Assembly: GCA_030594645.1 (NCBI GenBank)
Contig: JAUVEU010000003.1
Location: 18,962-82,961 of the forward strand
Direction of reading: 5' to 3'
Length of the DNA: 64,000 nt
From: Candidatus Aegiribacteria sp.
GTDB taxonomy: Bacteria; Fermentibacterota; Fermentibacteria; Fermentibacterales; JCC-6
Position numbers and translations under genes: made by a program. This document shows positions 34,701 through 43,816 of the stretch, one piece after another. The notes below the pieces were generated by a model that did no database searches, was not told where the DNA came from, and worked only from the letters and a program-made list of their open reading frames with translations. Each line of letters starts with the position of its first letter. Within the stretch, counting starts at the first letter, position 1.

Positions 34701-36158
34701 TTGAGTTATCTGGTTTTTGCGCGAAAGTGGCGTCCTCAATCTTTTGAAGAGGTTCTTTCTCAGGATCATGTGACTGTTACTCTCAGAAATGCAATTGAAA
34801 CGGGCAGGATTGGACATGCATACCTTATGACCGGTCCTCGCGGAGTTGGAAAGACCACAACTGCGCGAATACTTGCAAAGTCTTTGAACTGTGAAAACGG
34901 ACCAACTCCGACTCCATGCCAGGTATGTGATTCATGCAGACAGATTGCCGCTGGTAATCACATGGATGTTCTGGAAATTGATGGAGCAAGCAACAGGGGT
35001 ATCGATCAAATCAGGGATCTCCGCGAAAAAGCCAGATATGCAACAGTATCAGGAAAATACAAAATCTACATTATCGATGAGGTTCACATGCTTACCAAAG
35101 AAGCTTTCAACGCCCTGTTGAAGATACTGGAAGAACCCCCTGATTCTGTGGTTTTCATTTTTGCAACTACCCAGCCGAGGAAGGTACCTGATACAATTCT
35201 CAGCAGATGCCAGCGATTTGATTTCAGACGGATATCTGTAAACGATATGTCCGGGTATCTTAAAAGGGAAGCCGCCAAAGAGGAGATTAAACTTGATTCC
35301 ACAGCACTTAGTCTCGTATGCAGATCCAGCGGTGGAAGTATGCGGGATGCTCTTTCATTGATGGATCAGCTTGTAAATTTTTCCGGCACCGAGATCCGTG
35401 GCGAAGAAGTAGTGAAACTTCTTGGTATCGTAGAGACCGAACTTCTTGCGGTTATTACTTCAAATATATTGGCAGGGAAGACAGCTAAAGCTATAGATTC
35501 GGTTTCCGCAGCGCTTGCCCGAGGTTATGGCGTGGATGAATTGATAGATGCTTTAACTGTTTTTCTTCGTAATTTCCTTCTGATTGTTTCCGGTGCTTCA
35601 GGAAGCCTGGAAGATGTTCCGGATTCTGAAATTGAACTTCTCAGATCAATGGCACCGAATGTTCCTGATGTAGCGGTTCTAAACATCCTGAGAATTATCA
35701 GCGGAGCCGCAATACAGGTAAAAAGAAGCACTCTTCCGAGAGTTATTCTTGAGACTGCGATAATGACAGCCTCTAAATTGTCCTGTGTATTTCCAATCAG
35801 CGATTTGCCTGCTGTAGCTGTGACAATCGCACAGAATGAAGCTGAGGTTGATCCTTCATCAGGCGAATCGGCTGTATCGGATAACACGTTTGCAGAAAAG
35901 ATGGAACACGTCAGTGAAACTGGAATTTCTGATAATGAGCGGAATGAAAGCGTTGAACAGACAAGTGGTACGAAGTCACCTGAAGAGGATTCTGAAGTAA
36001 TTACACAGGATCCGGGTGAATGTGAATACGAGGATAAAGGCAAATCCGAAGGCGAAAGAGAATCTGAAGAAGAGAATGCCATTTCGAAGAATGGCATCGA
36101 TGAAGAGAAGGAAAAGGAGACTTCCCGGAAGATCTTCGGCCTGTTTGACGCTGTTTGA
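34701..36158 (+). CDS. dnaX: DNA polymerase III subunit gamma/tau (TTG start)
   Basis: A 485-residue clamp-loader ATPase. It shows YLVFARKWRPQSFEEVL at the start, Walker A GPRGVGKTTTARIL, the zinc module C-x8-CQVCDSC, Walker B IIDEVHML and the SRC motif LSRCQRFDF. The C-terminal 100 residues are acidic and disordered, so a long tau domain is lacking. I chose a TTG at 34701 with GGAGG five bases before it; an upstream start would lie inside the SRP RNA. It opens the dnaX-ybaB-recR unit. Confidence 0.95.
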   Translation: MSYLVFARKWRPQSFEEVLSQDHVTVTLRNAIETGRIGHAYLMTGPRGVGKTTTARILAKSLNCENGPTPTPCQVCDSCRQIAAGNHMDVLEIDGASNRGIDQIRDLREKARYATVSGKYKIYIIDEVHMLTKEAFNALLKILEEPPDSVVFIFATTQPRKVPDTILSRCQRFDFRRISVNDMSGYLKREAAKEEIKLDSTALSLVCRSSGGSMRDALSLMDQLVNFSGTEIRGEEVVKLLGIVETELLAVITSNILAGKTAKAIDSVSAALARGYGVDELIDALTVFLRNFLLIVSGASGSLEDVPDSEIELLRSMAPNVPDVAVLNILRIISGAAIQVKRSTLPRVILETAIMTASKLSCVFPISDLPAVAVTIAQNEAEVDPSSGESAVSDNTFAEKMEHVSETGISDNERNESVEQTSGTKSPEEDSEVITQDPGECEYEDKGKSEGERESEEENAISKNGIDEEKEKETSRKIFGLFDAV

Positions 36159-36184
36159 TCTGTCCGGAGTATGCAGGAGGATTA

Positions 36185-36499
36185 ATGGATCAGAAACAAC
36201 TCAGAAAAATGATGGCCCAGGCTCAGAAAATGCAGAACGGCATGCAGAAAATTCAGGAAGAGCTTGAAGATGCCAGAATAGAAGGAACTGCTGCCGATGG
36301 TCTTGTAAAAGCAGTAGTTACCGGACAGGGTGAGTTGGTTGAACTCAGTATATCGAAGGATGCAGTTGACCCCGATGATATTGAAATGCTCGAGGATCTT
36401 GTTCTGGTTGCGGTAAAAAATGCGGTGTCTGAGAGTCGGAAGCTGTCAAAAAGCAAGATGGATACCCTGGGAATACCGGGAATTGGGGGACTGATGTGA
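36185..36499 (+). CDS. ybaB: YbaB/EbfC nucleoid-associated protein
   Basis: A 104-residue protein of the YbaB/EbfC family. It opens with MDQKQLRKMMAQAQKMQNGM, a Met/Gln-rich helix, then the beta sheet VKAVVTGQGELVELSIS. CAGGAGG lies just before the ATG. It sits between dnaX and recR, its usual place, and the stop overlaps the recR GTG start. It likely binds DNA as a dimer; its precise role is unclear. Confidence 0.95.
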   Translation: MDQKQLRKMMAQAQKMQNGMQKIQEELEDARIEGTAADGLVKAVVTGQGELVELSISKDAVDPDDIEMLEDLVLVAVKNAVSESRKLSKSKMDTLGIPGIGGLM

Positions 36500-37083
36500 G
36501 CTCTGTGCTTTTTGACAGACTCGCCGAGCAGCTCCAGAGATTGCCCGGTATCGGCCGAAAAACCGCTTTGAGGCTTGCATTCAATCTTGCGGACAACAAG
36601 GAGTTTGCGAAGGAACTTTCAGATGTTCTGAAACTGACATGGGAAGAAGTTGGAGAGTGCAGGGTCTGCAGAAATATCACGGAGAATGAAGTATGTGATA
36701 TTTGCTCAAGCACTTCTCGACACGATTCAATATGTATAGTTCACAATCCCGCTGATATGCGCGCAATTGAAGACGCCGGGCTTTACAGGGGCAAGTATTT
36801 CGTATTACATGGATTCCTTGCTCCGCTTGATGGAATGGGGCCTGATGAGCTTGGTATCAGCAAATTGAGGAAAATGATAGAGAATTCTGGAGCTGATGAG
36901 ATTATTTTAGCGCTGGATTCCACAGCTGATGGAGAAGCGACATCAGCCTATCTAGCCAGAACTCTGGAGAAGACCGGTGTTCAGATCACTCGACTTGCCA
37001 GAGGTCTTCCACCTGGAGCATCTGTGGAATTTGCTGATTCTCTTACGCTTATGCAGGCGTTTGAGGGTAGACAGAAGGTTTAA
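36496..37083 (+). CDS. recR: Recombination protein RecR
   Basis: A 195-residue protein with the helix-hairpin-helix segment LQRLPGIGRKTALRLAF, the four-Cys zinc finger CRVCRNITENEVCDIC, and a Toprim domain (ILALDSTADGEATSAYLAR). RecR works with RecO to load RecA on gapped DNA. It starts with GTG overlapping the ybaB stop. recA lies 2 kb downstream in the same direction. Confidence 0.96.
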   Translation: MSSVLFDRLAEQLQRLPGIGRKTALRLAFNLADNKEFAKELSDVLKLTWEEVGECRVCRNITENEVCDICSSTSRHDSICIVHNPADMRAIEDAGLYRGKYFVLHGFLAPLDGMGPDELGISKLRKMIENSGADEIILALDSTADGEATSAYLARTLEKTGVQITRLARGLPPGASVEFADSLTLMQAFEGRQKV

Positions 37084-37086
37084 CAG

Positions 37087-37704
37087 TTGCAGTTGAATTG
37101 GCCCAACCGGATATCCATTCTTAGAATTCTTCTTAGTCCTTTGTTCATGATTCTTCTTATTGACAACAGGCAGGGATCACGAATAGCCGCTCTGGGAGTT
37201 TTTACTATCGCTTCTCTTACTGATCTTTACGATGGATACCTCGCAAGGAAATACGGCTGGGTTACGAATCTCGGAAAGTTCCTGGATCCTCTGGCAGACA
37301 AACTGCTGGTAGCTCTTGCGCTTATCGGTCTCAATCAGATTGATCTTGTACCTGCCTGGGCTCTCTACCTGATAATAGGTCGGGAGCTTCTGGTTACGGG
37401 GCTCAGAGCAATAGCAGCGTATGCGGGAGTGCTTATTCTGCCATCGCGAATGGGCAAATACAAGACTCTGTCTCAAATGCTGTCCATGTTCTGTTATCTG
37501 TTGTTCTCAGTTCTATATTACGGATCACATATTGAAAGAGGAGCATTTCTATCTTCTATTGATCCAGGATCGATATTATCCATCAAAAGTCTGCTGCTGT
37601 TATCTGCTGATATCCTGATACTCATCGCTGTATTCCTCTCCATAATTTCAGGAGCAGATTATTTCTGGCGAAACAGGTCTATTCTAAGGCGGCTTGTACT
37701 GTGA
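37087..37704 (+). CDS. pgsA: CDP-diacylglycerol-glycerol-3-phosphate 3-phosphatidyltransferase
   Basis: A 205-residue membrane enzyme that makes phosphatidylglycerophosphate. The CDP-alcohol phosphotransferase motif is complete in SLTDLYDGYLARKYG and GKFLDPLADK. It starts with TTG three bases after recR; a second TTG two codons later is possible. The next gene, pgpA, overlaps its stop and encodes the phosphatase that acts on its product. Confidence 0.95.
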   Translation: MQLNWPNRISILRILLSPLFMILLIDNRQGSRIAALGVFTIASLTDLYDGYLARKYGWVTNLGKFLDPLADKLLVALALIGLNQIDLVPAWALYLIIGRELLVTGLRAIAAYAGVLILPSRMGKYKTLSQMLSMFCYLLFSVLYYGSHIERGAFLSSIDPGSILSIKSLLLLSADILILIAVFLSIISGADYFWRNRSILRRLVL

Positions 37705-38168
37705 AGATCCTGGCACGGTATATCGGAACAGCTATTGCGACAGTCTTTGGAGCGGGGTATTTGCCGGTTGCTCCCGGAACTGCTGGAAGCCTGATATCCG
37801 CATTGCTGTTCTTTTTAATTCCTGCTGGAAATTCATTCCATTTACTTATTCTTGCGGTTATTCTTCCAGTTGGATACTGGAGTTGCTTAATCGGGCAGCG
37901 ACTATGGGGCGGCGATCCCTCCAGGGTGGTGATTGATGAATTTGCAGGGTGCTGGATTGCATGTCTTGCAGTTCCTGTTTCATGGGGCATTGCCGGAATA
38001 ACTGTTGCGTTCATTCTATTCCGATTGTTTGATATTTTGAAGCCATGGCCGGTATCAGTTTTTGACGAAATGAAATCTCCAGCTGGGATATTGCTCGATG
38101 ATGTTGCTGCCGGGGTACTTTCAGCAATCATTATCATTATCGGAAATCAACTCTATGGAATTATCTGA
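37701..38168 (+). CDS. pgpA: Phosphatidylglycerophosphatase A
   Basis: A 155-residue membrane protein that dephosphorylates phosphatidylglycerophosphate to phosphatidylglycerol. Family marks are YLPVAPGTAGSLISALL, the acidic core VVIDEFAGCWIA, and RLFDILKPWPVSVFDE. It starts with GTG overlapping the pgsA stop, so the two consecutive steps are coupled. Confidence 0.93.
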   Translation: MKILARYIGTAIATVFGAGYLPVAPGTAGSLISALLFFLIPAGNSFHLLILAVILPVGYWSCLIGQRLWGGDPSRVVIDEFAGCWIACLAVPVSWGIAGITVAFILFRLFDILKPWPVSVFDEMKSPAGILLDDVAAGVLSAIIIIIGNQLYGII

Positions 38169-38673
38169 CAGGATTCTGGTCGGGAAGATCGGTGCGATTC
38201 TTCGGCAGAATGAACAGACTCTTTCAGTTGCTGAATCCTGTACCGGAGGACTCGTAGGGATGTTGCTTACTTCCGAGCCCGGTTCATCAAAATGGTTTGC
38301 GGGCGGAGTAATAGCTTATGCGGACAGGATAAAGACAGATCTGCTCGGTGTGCCGCCAGAAATGATTCAGGAGTTTGGCGCAGTAAGCAATGAAGTGGTT
38401 ACTGCAATGGCCGGTGGTATACGAAGTCTTACCGGAACTGACTACTCGATTTCCATTTCAGGAATCGCCGGTCCAGCAGGCGGAACATTCGAAAAACCGG
38501 TTGGAACTGTTTGCATGGCAGTCGACAGAGACGGATCCTGTACAACCGCGATGAAGCATTTTTCCCATTCCCGTTCAAAATCGAGAGAAGTGGTCAGAAA
38601 AGCATCGGCAAGCTATCTTCTTGCAATGTTATATTCAAAATTGCGAGAAGATGAGAAATGCGGATATTCGTAG
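38155..38673 (+). CDS. pncC: Nicotinamide-nucleotide amidase (CinA C-terminal domain)
   Basis: A 172-residue stand-alone CinA-C protein that hydrolyses NMN to nicotinic acid mononucleotide. It shows SVAESCTGGLVGMLLT, WFAGGVIAYA, GAVSNEV and SGIAGPAGGTFEKPVGTV, with the catalytic Ser/Lys region intact. I chose the ATG at 38155 (ELSDRI start), not one 57 bases upstream in pgpA. It overlaps pgpA by 14 bases and thpR by 16. Confidence 0.93.
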   Translation: MELSDRILVGKIGAILRQNEQTLSVAESCTGGLVGMLLTSEPGSSKWFAGGVIAYADRIKTDLLGVPPEMIQEFGAVSNEVVTAMAGGIRSLTGTDYSISISGIAGPAGGTFEKPVGTVCMAVDRDGSCTTAMKHFSHSRSKSREVVRKASASYLLAMLYSKLREDEKCGYS

Positions 38674-39197
38674 CACTTGAGCTGCCGGAACATATTATTA
38701 AGGAAATTCACCGATGGCAGGAACAATTAATGTCTCTTCACCCCTCACTCAAATGGGTCAAACCTGAGCACATGCACTTGACTCTCAGATTCTTTGGAGA
38801 CATAAAAAGAGATAGAATGCTCGAAGTTGAGAAACTGCTGTCTTCCAGACAAATGGGGCTGCTGGAATTCACGCTTGATAAACTGGGAACGTTTTGTGGT
38901 AAGAATCAACTTCCATTCGTATACTGGCTTGGAGGAAGTTTTCCATCCGCAGTCTCGCATATGGCGGAAGATCTCGGAAAAATCCCGGATGATCGCGGCA
39001 GGACTAACAGTAAAAAATATCTTCCGCATATAACGATTGCCAGACGCAGAATGTCATCCACCTCGCCGCAACTTCCGGAACCACCGGTATTGCAGGGTAT
39101 ATTTCATGAAGCGGTTATATTTAACAGCAGACTGACTCCGGTCGGACCGAAGTACAGCAGACTGAAAAGATTCGATTTTCATTTAGTAGAAAGGTAA
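38658..39197 (+). CDS. thpR: RNA 2',3'-cyclic phosphodiesterase (2H family)
   Basis: A 179-residue protein of the LigT/ThpR group. The two catalytic HxTx motifs are HLTLRFFGD (near residue 37) and HITIARRR (near residue 122). The IFVALELP start is diagnostic. It hydrolyses 2',3'-cyclic phosphates on RNA ends. It lies between pncC and recA, a common arrangement. Confidence 0.94.
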   Translation: MRIFVALELPEHIIKEIHRWQEQLMSLHPSLKWVKPEHMHLTLRFFGDIKRDRMLEVEKLLSSRQMGLLEFTLDKLGTFCGKNQLPFVYWLGGSFPSAVSHMAEDLGKIPDDRGRTNSKKYLPHITIARRRMSSTSPQLPEPPVLQGIFHEAVIFNSRLTPVGPKYSRLKRFDFHLVER

Positions 39198-39201
39198 TTC
39201 A

Positions 39202-40248
39202 ATGTCTGAAAAACGCAAATCTGCCGAGAAGGAAAAAGCTCTAAAAGCGGCTTTTCTCCAGATCCAGAAACAATTTGGACAGGGCGCTGTCATGCGACTG
39301 GGTGAACACCCTCATATGAAAGTGGACATAATCTCAACAGGTTCAATTTCTCTTGATGCCGCGTTGGGAATAGGAGGCATACCAAGGGGAAGGGTTACGG
39401 AAATATATGGAGCTGAAGCTTCAGGAAAAACAACTCTTGCCCTTCATATCATTGCCAGCGCTCAGAAAAATGGGGGTGAGGTTGCGTTTATCGATGCTGA
39501 ACATGCTCTTGATCCCACTTATGCTGAAAGACTGGGTGTTATAGTAGATGATCTTCTGGTATCTCAGCCCTCAAACGGCGAGCAGGCACTGGAAATAACT
39601 GAAATGCTTGTCAGAAGCAACGCGGTCGATGTCATAGTAATTGATTCTGTCGCGGCGCTTGTGCCCAGAGCTGAAATTGAAGGGGAAATGGGTGACAGCC
39701 ATGTAGGCCTTCAGGCCCGGCTGATGTCACAGGCTCTCCGAAAACTGACCGGTGCTGTGTCTCACTCGAATTGTGCTGTGGTGTTCATAAATCAGATCCG
39801 TATGAAGATTGGCGTGATGTTCGGTAATCCTGAAACTACAACCGGAGGCAGGGCGCTCAAATTTTACAGCAGTGTGCGTCTGGATGTAAGAAGAATTGCC
39901 TCCTTGAAACAGGGTGATGAAGTTATAGGGAGCCGAACAAGGATAAAAGTTGTTAAGAATAAGCTGGCTCCCCCATTCCGGAATATTGAATGCGATATTC
40001 TACATGGTTTCGGAATCTCCAGACATGGTGAACTCATTGATCTGGGAATGGATATCGGTCTGGTAACGCGAAGGGGAACATGGTATTCAATGGAGGACAT
40101 TCAACTCGGACAGGGGCGCGAGAACAGCAGGATATTCCTTCAGGAAAACCCTGATATTGCCGATTCCCTTGAAATAAAGATCAGGGAGAAACTTGAAATA
40201 CCCGGACAGGAATATACCCGGGAGGAACCGGTAGAGAAAAAGGAGTAG
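39202..40248 (+). CDS. recA: Recombinase RecA
   Basis: A 348-residue RecA. Walker A reads [12 protein letters not shown] (Ala in place of the usual Ser), Walker B is [12 protein letters not shown], and [20 protein letters not shown] and the L2 loop [21 protein letters not shown] are conserved. It drives strand exchange and SOS induction. AAAGG precedes the ATG. recX follows directly, with AGGAG in the last recA codons as its ribosome site. Confidence 0.98.
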   Translation: MSEKRKSAEKEKALKAAFLQIQKQFGQGAVMRLGEHPHMKVDIISTGSISLDAALGIGGIPRGRVTEIYGAEASGKTTLALHIIASAQKNGGEVAFIDAEHALDPTYAERLGVIVDDLLVSQPSNGEQALEITEMLVRSNAVDVIVIDSVAALVPRAEIEGEMGDSHVGLQARLMSQALRKLTGAVSHSNCAVVFINQIRMKIGVMFGNPETTTGGRALKFYSSVRLDVRRIASLKQGDEVIGSRTRIKVVKNKLAPPFRNIECDILHGFGISRHGELIDLGMDIGLVTRRGTWYSMEDIQLGQGRENSRIFLQENPDIADSLEIKIREKLEIPGQEYTREEPVEKKE

Positions 40249-40251
40249 AGA

Positions 40252-40878
40252 CTGGCTCTCGTAGAGGAAATCAGACAGATCAGGAAAGGCTGGTTCCTTG
40301 TCATAGCAGGCGGAAGATCATGGCTGCTTCCACATGATCAGATAGTGCGGATGGGACTTGAATCTGACGTGGAAATCGATGCTGCTGCTGTTGAAGAAGC
40401 TGCCGTTCGTAAACAGGCACCTGCAGCCAGAAAAGACACTGAAAGATACCTGGCGAAATCCGAGCATACAGTTAACCAGCTCAGAAAACATCTTCTTGAT
40501 AAGAAATATCTTGAGCAGGTTATTAATGATACCCTGGAGTGGGCGAAGCGAAGTAATCTTGTGAATGATGAAAGATATGCATCCATCTTTCTGCGAAGTC
40601 ATTCCAGTAACTCTCCAATGGGTAAATACCGGATTCATGCTGAACTTCGGCGGAAGGGTATCAAAGAAGAGATCATCGAAAGTGTTCTTGAGGAACATGA
40701 AGACAGTGAGTTGTATGAGATTCTGATCAGAACTGTAAAAAACAGATATGCCCGCCTTGATAGCGATAAGGCATTTCGAAGAGCTGCCGGTTACCTGAAG
40801 CGCAGAGGATTCAACTCAGATCTTATCATGATGGTAATAAAGAGTGCTTTTGTTGATTCAGGAGAGGATACTTCGTGA
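40252..40878 (+). CDS. recX: Recombination regulator RecX, probable CTG start
   Basis: A 208-residue RecX. Three-helix repeats hold YLAKSEHTVNQLRKHLLDKKY, ERYASIFLRSHSSNSPMGKY and RRAAGYLKRRGF. The first ATG in frame (40345) would remove 31 residues (ALVEEIRQIRKGWFLVIAGG and onward) that fit the beta-rich N-terminal extension of many RecX proteins. The only plausible earlier start is a CTG at 40252, three bases after the recA stop, with AGGAG six bases before it. RecX limits RecA filaments. Confidence 0.85.
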   Translation: MALVEEIRQIRKGWFLVIAGGRSWLLPHDQIVRMGLESDVEIDAAAVEEAAVRKQAPAARKDTERYLAKSEHTVNQLRKHLLDKKYLEQVINDTLEWAKRSNLVNDERYASIFLRSHSSNSPMGKYRIHAELRRKGIKEEIIESVLEEHEDSELYEILIRTVKNRYARLDSDKAFRRAAGYLKRRGFNSDLIMMVIKSAFVDSGEDTS

Positions 40879-41393
40879 GGAACCGGTGGTTCCTTTACTT
40901 CTGGACAGAACTCGGCAGAAGGATACTTGAACCTGATTCCGCTTCTGAGATTCCCGGGTATCTTCCGTCTGTCATGGCAGAAGTTCTGTCATCACCAGCA
41001 CCTCCTGTTCTCAGGAGGTCTGTCCTGCAGCTTGATAATCAGCTTGATTCAAGAAAGGCAAGGTATATATACAGACATACCTGGGAGATACTTCGGAAAC
41101 ACGGATTCAGTCGTCCTCTCCGATTACAGCCATGGCCGGGTATCTCACTGCTTCTGCCATTTGTAAAAGATAACATCGCTGTAATCCCGCAATCGTTTTC
41201 AGAAAGAGTACCCCCTTCGAAAAGAGCTTTGTCACTGGTTGGCAGATCCGCTGCAGCTCTCCTGGAGGGATATGAGCTGTGGATTGTACCTGCAGTCTGG
41301 AATGATGAAATTACTTCTATCTTTAAAGACGGCGGAGTGAAAGCGTGTTCACTGGACAGACTCGCAGGCAAATGCGAACACGGATTTTCATGA
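40875..41393 (+). CDS. Conserved-context protein of unknown function
   Basis: A 172-residue basic protein starting with GTG that overlaps the recX stop. It opens with a Trp/Leu-rich stretch (MRNRWFLYFWTELGRRIL) and has LQLDNQLDSRKARYIYRHTW and PWPGISLLLPFVKDNIAVIP. I do not recognise a family. It sits between recX and yidD, with overlapping ends on both sides, so it is probably a true gene. Confidence 0.6.
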   Translation: MRNRWFLYFWTELGRRILEPDSASEIPGYLPSVMAEVLSSPAPPVLRRSVLQLDNQLDSRKARYIYRHTWEILRKHGFSRPLRLQPWPGISLLLPFVKDNIAVIPQSFSERVPPSKRALSLVGRSAAALLEGYELWIVPAVWNDEITSIFKDGGVKACSLDRLAGKCEHGFS

Positions 41394-41791
41394 AAACCTC
41401 GATTATCTGCCTGATTATTACTATGTCGATGGTATCCGGGAATCATGACAATCAGCCCTCCGTATTCAGTAATCCTGCTGAGGCAAATGATAACGATCGG
41501 ATAGAAAATCCTCTCAGTGATGTGCTTTTCTTACAATACAGGATTGTTTTCAGAGATCTTCTGGGCAGGAAATGCATATATACCCCCAGCTGTTCTCAAT
41601 ACGGCCAGGAATCGATTCGGACCTACGGTCTTATCGCAGGAATGATGATGGCTCTGGAAAGGTGGACCAGATGTCATCCGGCATCACTTGGGTATGGTGA
41701 TTATCCGGAAGCGGGAATGTACACTGTAGCGGATCCGGTAGATTATAGAGAGGAGAGTATATGCTGGGGACAATTCTTGCTGCCATTCTGA
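41390..41791 (+). CDS. yidD: YidD-like membrane protein insertion efficiency factor
   Basis: A 133-residue protein with an N-terminal hydrophobic signal (MKTSIICLIITMSMVSG). The C-terminal half is the YidD domain: CIYTPSCSQYGQESIRTYG, then MALERWTRCHPASLGYG. YidD is thought to help Sec/YidC insertion at the inner membrane. In most bacteria the gene sits with rnpA and yidC; here it overlaps a TPR membrane protein instead. ATG shares bases with the upstream stop. An export signal on YidD is unusual. Confidence 0.8.
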   Translation: MKTSIICLIITMSMVSGNHDNQPSVFSNPAEANDNDRIENPLSDVLFLQYRIVFRDLLGRKCIYTPSCSQYGQESIRTYGLIAGMMMALERWTRCHPASLGYGDYPEAGMYTVADPVDYREESICWGQFLLPF

Positions 41792-42603
41792 CAGTATTTC
41801 TGCATTCATCCACTGATTCGGGTTTTGCCGATTATCTGTACTCAAACGGAGAATACGAGCTGGCTGCCGGAGAATATCTCAGAATTATTCATGCTGACAA
41901 TGCTGATACTCTCTCGTGTCCTCTGGTTTCGCTCCGGCTGGCTGGATGCCTGCAGAAAATTGGCCGCTTCAGCGACGCGTTGTTTCTCTATACTTACCTT
42001 GGTGACCATCTGACTGATCGTGATATGCAGGCGGGTGCTCTCATGGGAACGGGAGCCGTACTGGAGGAAATTTGTGAATTCAGCTCAGCAAGGCTTGCGT
42101 ATGTCGATGCTGTTAATACTGCGGTCGATATTGAAATTAAGAACAGAGCAGACATCATGGCAGGGCTTATGTACGCAAGAATGGGAAGATGGGAAAGTTC
42201 GGCGGAAGATCTTACAAGGATATCATCTTCCGGAGGACCGTTTGCTTCCGAAGCAGAACGGCTTGCAGGGGTTGTCTCCAGAGGTTCTTCTCTGCCTGAA
42301 AGAAGTTCCTTCTGGTGTGGACTGTCCAGCGCGGTATTACCAGGGTCAGGGCAGATGATATGCGGACATTTCACTGACGGAGTGATTGCGCTGGGAGTTA
42401 ATGGATTAATGGCCTACCTGTTCTACGAATCGCTGCAGGAAGAAAATACAACTACATCTGTTCTTCTCGGATGGCTGAGCCTTTCCTTTTACGGCGGGAA
42501 TATCTACGGCGGCTCAAAAGCTGCCAGAACCTATAACTCGGCTAGAAGACGTGAGCTGCTTGAAGAAATAACCGGTATTCTAGAGAACGAGTACATCTTC
42601 TGA
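41761..42603 (+). CDS. TPR-repeat protein with C-terminal membrane region, coupled to yidD
   Basis: A 280-residue protein with a signal-like start (MLGTILAAILTVFLHSS). Residues 20-185 hold TPR-like helices (YLYSNGEYELAAGEYLRII, LQKIGRFSDALFLYTYLG, YARMGRWESSAEDLTRIS). The C-terminal part has a glycine-rich pair of membrane helices (LPGSGQMICGHFTDGVIALG, then FYGGNIYGGSKAARTYN), like DUF5683-type proteins. It overlaps yidD by 31 bases, so the two may work together. Function unknown. Confidence 0.7.
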   Translation: MLGTILAAILTVFLHSSTDSGFADYLYSNGEYELAAGEYLRIIHADNADTLSCPLVSLRLAGCLQKIGRFSDALFLYTYLGDHLTDRDMQAGALMGTGAVLEEICEFSSARLAYVDAVNTAVDIEIKNRADIMAGLMYARMGRWESSAEDLTRISSSGGPFASEAERLAGVVSRGSSLPERSSFWCGLSSAVLPGSGQMICGHFTDGVIALGVNGLMAYLFYESLQEENTTTSVLLGWLSLSFYGGNIYGGSKAARTYNSARRRELLEEITGILENEYIF

Positions 42604-42848
42604 CCTTGACTTTTTCACTGAATTAAAGCAGTTTACCTGTTCCCTTCGGCAGTTTTGCATCCGGTAATACCCTCCAGAATTGAGGGAGTTATCTGGGAAG
42701 CAGAATTTTCAGGGATAGTATAGCTTTCAGATAAGTAGAAGGTAGTTCTTGTAAGTAGGTGTGTTCCAGCGATATTCTTCTGAAGAATCACTGGAAAAAT
42801 TGGTGCAGCAGCACTGGATTAAGAAGTTTGCTTGATCAATGGAGGTTC
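42604..42848 (+). promoter_or_regulatory. Leader region of the rplM operon with imperfect hairpins
   Basis: No gene is visible in this 245-base gap. TTCCAG (42765-42770) and CTGGAA (42791-42796) close an imperfect hairpin whose upper stem is ATTCTT/AAGAAT. A smaller CCCTC/GAGGG hairpin lies near 42670-42688, and GTGC/GCAC near 42802. Ribosomal protein leaders often fold for autoregulation by L13; this one is a candidate only. No clear promoter hexamers were found. Confidence 0.35.
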
Positions 42849-43304
42849 ATGAAAGTGAAGACCTATTCGGCCAAGACCGGAGAAATTGAGAGAAAATGGT
42901 GGCTGGTTGATGCCGCAGGACACTCTCCTGGAAGATTGGCCTCAAAAATTGCCATGATACTTCAGGGCAAAAACAAGCCGGTATATACTCCGCATATCGA
43001 TACCGGTGATTTCATTATTGTAACAAATGTTGAAAAAATGCGGTTTACGGGTAGAAAGCTTGAGCAGAAGGAGTACCACCGTCATACAGGATATCCTGGT
43101 GGCAGGAAGGTTACTCGCATGATAGAACTGCTTGATAAGCATCCTGACAGAATTCTCAGAAAAGCTGTTCAGGGAATGCTGCCAAAGAACAGACTTGCTC
43201 GAAAGCAGATCAGGAAACTGAAGATTTATGCCGGAAATGAACACCCGCATGAAGCTCAGGAACCACAGACTCTAAAAATTAATGTTTCAGGGGAGGTGAG
43301 ATGA
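42849..43304 (+). CDS. rplM: 50S ribosomal protein L13
   Basis: A 151-residue L13. It shows [37 protein letters not shown] and [25 protein letters not shown] lies four bases before the ATG, which decides the start; an in-frame start 90 bases upstream has no site. It opens the rplM-rpsI pair, with rpsI overlapping by ATGA. Confidence 0.97.
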   Translation: MKVKTYSAKTGEIERKWWLVDAAGHSPGRLASKIAMILQGKNKPVYTPHIDTGDFIIVTNVEKMRFTGRKLEQKEYHRHTGYPGGRKVTRMIELLDKHPDRILRKAVQGMLPKNRLARKQIRKLKIYAGNEHPHEAQEPQTLKINVSGEVR

Positions 43305-43687
43305 AGCAGTACATAGGTGTAGGAAGAAGAAAAAAAGCAACTGCAAGGTGCTATCTGAGACCTGGAAACGGTAAAATCAAGGTTAACCAAAGAGATCCAG
43401 GAGAGTATTTTGTCCTTCTCAGACAGTTCGAGCATGCATTTGAACCACTTGAAACAGTTGGAGTATCGAACAAGTACGATCTGCTTGTTAATGTTCACGG
43501 TGGTGGAATTACCGGGCAGGCTGGCGCAATAAGACTTGGAATAGCAAGAGCTCTGGTTACGATAGATCCCGAATTCAGGCCTTTGCTGAAATCGGAAGGG
43601 ATGCTTCGGCGAGATCCAAGGATAGTCGAGAGAAAGAAATACGGTCAGCCGAAAGCAAGAAAGCGCTTCCAGTTCTCAAAACGATAA
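43301..43687 (+). CDS. rpsI: 30S ribosomal protein S9
   Basis: A 128-residue S9 with [20 protein letters not shown] near the start, [21 protein letters not shown] in the middle, and the basic tail ending [17 protein letters not shown], which reaches the decoding centre. It overlaps rplM by four bases. Confidence 0.97.
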   Translation: MKQYIGVGRRKKATARCYLRPGNGKIKVNQRDPGEYFVLLRQFEHAFEPLETVGVSNKYDLLVNVHGGGITGQAGAIRLGIARALVTIDPEFRPLLKSEGMLRRDPRIVERKKYGQPKARKRFQFSKR

Positions 43688-43816
43688 ACACAGATGTGCA
43701 TGATATTTATCTGCCTCATCTGAACACACACGGTTGGTGGTGATGACCTCGGTGTCTCCTTTAAACGGAGATTGGTTTAATCAAATCAGCCGGCGGATAA
43801 CCGAAAGGATAATTAA
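43688..43816 (+). promoter_or_regulatory. Leader between rpsI and rpsB
   Basis: This 129-base gap holds a TCTCC/GGAGA hairpin (43755-43771, loop TTTAAAC) and GATT/AATC pairings further on, ending in AAAGG before the rpsB start. It may be an S2 autoregulatory leader, but I recognise no defined class. Confidence 0.3.

Noticed and set aside
42759..42848. A 30-residue extension of L13 upstream of its ATG
   Set aside because: L13 begins at the conserved KVKTYS region; the extension covers the leader hairpin, while GGAGG is placed for the ATG at 42849.
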